From the NCBI GenBank assembly GCA_934754355.1, contig CAKVID010000005.1:1-64000 (forward strand): DNA of 64,000 nucleotides. Direction: 5' to 3'. The position numbers and the translations under genes were made by a program. Each line of letters starts with the position of its first letter. Position 1 is the first letter of the stretch. The notes beneath the pieces are model-generated. The model was not told where the DNA came from, did no database searches, and worked only from the letters and a program-made list of their open reading frames with translations. The stretch is from an uncultured Clostridia bacterium. GTDB lineage: Bacteria; Bacillota; Clostridia; Christensenellales; UBA1242. Below, piece after piece: positions 62,472 through 64,000 of this stretch.

Positions 62472-64000
62472 ATGGGATTAGAGTATGAGCGATTAAAGTA
62501 CAAAGTACTCAAAGAGATGTTTGATAATTACAAGGCGGAATTGCTAGCAAATAGGGAAATTGCTCTAGATATGCCTATTGAGACTGATAATGGCTTTAAT
62601 GTAGAGAGGGAAACATTAATAGATGATATTGATGAGAAATTAGAAATTCTAAAAAGACATATTGATGACCCGTATTTTGCCAAGTTGATATTCAAAGATA
62701 ATGACGATGGCGAAGAATTTAATGGTTATATTGGTAGACTTAGTGTTGGAGAATTATCTTCAAAAGACGATAGCAAAGTTGTTGATTGGCGTGCACCTAT
62801 ATCTGATTTGTACTATAATGGAAGACTGGGCGATACTAGTTATAATGCACTAGGCAAGGAGTATAATGTCAATCTGAAATTAAAAAGACAAATAGAAATC
62901 AAAGATAACGAAGTTAAGTCTATTTATGATTTTGAAGATGCTGTAAGCAGTGATGAATTTCTTAAACCGTTCCTAAAAAAAGATGCAGATAATAGATTAA
63001 AAAGCATTGTCGCCACTATTCAAGCCGAGCAAAATAATATAATAAGATTGCCATTATTCCAAAATTGTATTGTTCAAGGTGTGGCAGGTTCGGGCAAAAC
63101 TACCGTTGCACTTCATAGAATTTCTTATCTTATGTATAATTACAAAAATAAAATACGACCAGAAGAATTCTTGATAATTTCTCCTAACGATATTTTCATG
63201 AGCTATATTTCAAGCATTTTGGTTGACTTAGATGCAGATAAATCCAATAGTTATTCTCTAAATAAAGTTATACTTAATTTAATTGGAAATTATATAGTTT
63301 TAAATAAACACGAGCAATATGAAAAATTGAATAAACAGGGTATTTCGACTATTTATTTAACCTTCAAAAACAGCAAAGAATTCAAAAGTATTCTAGATAA
63401 ATATATAGAATATCTCAAAGAAAAAATATTTAAGAAACCTCTAATCGTAAATGGAATAGAAATATTAGACAAAGATACTGTATTTAAATATTTTGGTGGC
63501 AGAGAAAATACTCTTATGGAATTGGCTGAACATGGAAGCAAGAAATTAGGACTTGCACTATATTACGAAGAAAATTTAAGAAATCAGGCAATAAGAAATA
63601 TTAATTTTTCTAATCTAGATATAACGAAGAAAGAAAATACAAGAAGAATAATAAGTTCTGGCAATTATGGATTTGTCAAAAAATCATTCAAGATTGAGAA
63701 AGACCCTATCAAAATGTACATGGACTTTATAAATAATCTAGATAAATTCACCGACTTTGATGAATTAGATATCCTTAAAAAATACACTCTCCAAAATATC
63801 AAAGCCAAAAAATTAGCCTTTGATGATTTAGCCTCTATTCTATATTTAATATCCAAAATTGATGTATTGCCATACTATAATAATCTAAAGTGTGTAATGA
63901 TTGATGAAGCACAAGACCTATCTATTCTTATGTATTATGCTCTCAAAAATATTTTCCCTAAAGCCACATTTGCTATCTTTGGAGATTTGCAACAAGGTAT
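62472..64000 (+). CDS. HelD-like superfamily 1 helicase (3' end outside window)
   Basis: Frame open from ATG 62472 to the window end, 509 codons seen; ggagg 6 nt upstream. N-terminal coiled-coil region with EIALDMPIETDNGF, then the HelD block YIGRLS...VVDWRAPISDLYYNG (about 85-115), Walker A GVAGSGKTTVALHRISYLMY (about 205-224), a long insert, Walker B VMIDEAQDLS (about 475) and FGDLQQG at the edge. HelD binds RNA polymerase and frees stalled complexes using ATP; some relatives give rifamycin tolerance. It follows greA, another rescue factor. The C-terminal motifs cannot be checked here. Confidence 0.85.
   Translation, partial: MGLEYERLKYKVLKEMFDNYKAELLANREIALDMPIETDNGFNVERETLIDDIDEKLEILKRHIDDPYFAKLIFKDNDDGEEFNGYIGRLSVGELSSKDDSKVVDWRAPISDLYYNGRLGDTSYNALGKEYNVNLKLKRQIEIKDNEVKSIYDFEDAVSSDEFLKPFLKKDADNRLKSIVATIQAEQNNIIRLPLFQNCIVQGVAGSGKTTVALHRISYLMYNYKNKIRPEEFLIISPNDIFMSYISSILVDLDADKSNSYSLNKVILNLIGNYIVLNKHEQYEKLNKQGISTIYLTFKNSKEFKSILDKYIEYLKEKIFKKPLIVNGIEILDKDTVFKYFGGRENTLMELAEHGSKKLGLALYYEENLRNQAIRNINFSNLDITKKENTRRIISSGNYGFVKKSFKIEKDPIKMYMDFINNLDKFTDFDELDILKKYTLQNIKAKKLAFDDLASILYLISKIDVLPYYNNLKCVMIDEAQDLSILMYYALKNIFPKATFAIFGDLQQG

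Overview
The window (64 kb, AT-rich, standard genetic code: TGA ends gatA and several other genes) looks like a chromosomal segment of a spore-forming-lineage, low-GC Firmicute, most likely an uncultured gut Clostridia. This rests on spo0A with a perfect 0A box upstream, spoVG, GatCAB-type tRNA amidation, strong Shine-Dalgarno sites, TTGACA/TATAAT promoters, SipS-type signal peptidase, many lipoproteins, and very large Ig-like/MBG/GLUG surface proteins. The exact taxon is inference.

Layout. 1-1255: the 3' end of a 23S rRNA, a 5S rRNA, and a 304-bp tandem duplication that re-copies the 5S 3' end and its terminator. 1361-3453: two translationally coupled HipA-like kinase-fold proteins. 3571-7393: a beta-propeller-like lipoprotein, spo0A, an acidic zinc-ribbon protein and mscL. 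7760-12202: a 1480-residue GLUG/Big_2 surface protein. 12295-17594: housekeeping (spoVG, murC, rpmE with a structured leader, prmC-prfA-trpS). 17756-25443: a small membrane protein, a YwaF/TMEM164-like membrane domain fused to an ABC ATPase with its permease and a small partner, and a large lipoprotein. 25468-29541: ArsR-type regulator, Cys-rich miniprotein, gatCAB. 30117-34890: a minus-strand cassette of CYTH, GNAT, SDR, unknown, TIM-barrel isomerase and HAD proteins bounded by tRNA-Arg and tRNA-Thr. 35221-52100: envelope proteins (CxxC-module protein, collagen-like protein, DUF11-like protein, a 3855-residue MBG-repeat protein with a C-terminal membrane anchor, small lipoprotein). 52227-53626: tRNA-Ser(GGA) surrounded by degraded partial copies of itself and hairpin-rich repeats, with one orphan gene inside. 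53747-58338: DUF2804 protein, signal peptidase I, LRR surface protein, XRE regulator with membrane domain, DUF378 protein. 58656-61171: a GT8 - PlsC-like - CrtO-like glycolipid-type operon. 61765-64000: greA and a HelD-like helicase (running off the window), both behind leader regions that contain intrinsic-terminator hairpins.

Most unusual points: (1) stable-RNA genes (5S, tRNA-Thr, tRNA-Ser) each carry partial duplications of their ends separated by hairpin-rich DNA, two of them sharing the same palindromic core; (2) the HelD-like gene has a leader with a 28-codon ORF whose stop codon lies at the 5' arm of a strong terminator, a layout expected for translation-coupled attenuation; (3) a YwaF-like membrane domain is fused to an ABC ATPase; (4) a pair of HipA-fold proteins keeps the catalytic Asp/Asn/Asp but lacks the usual His and has no HipB-like partner.
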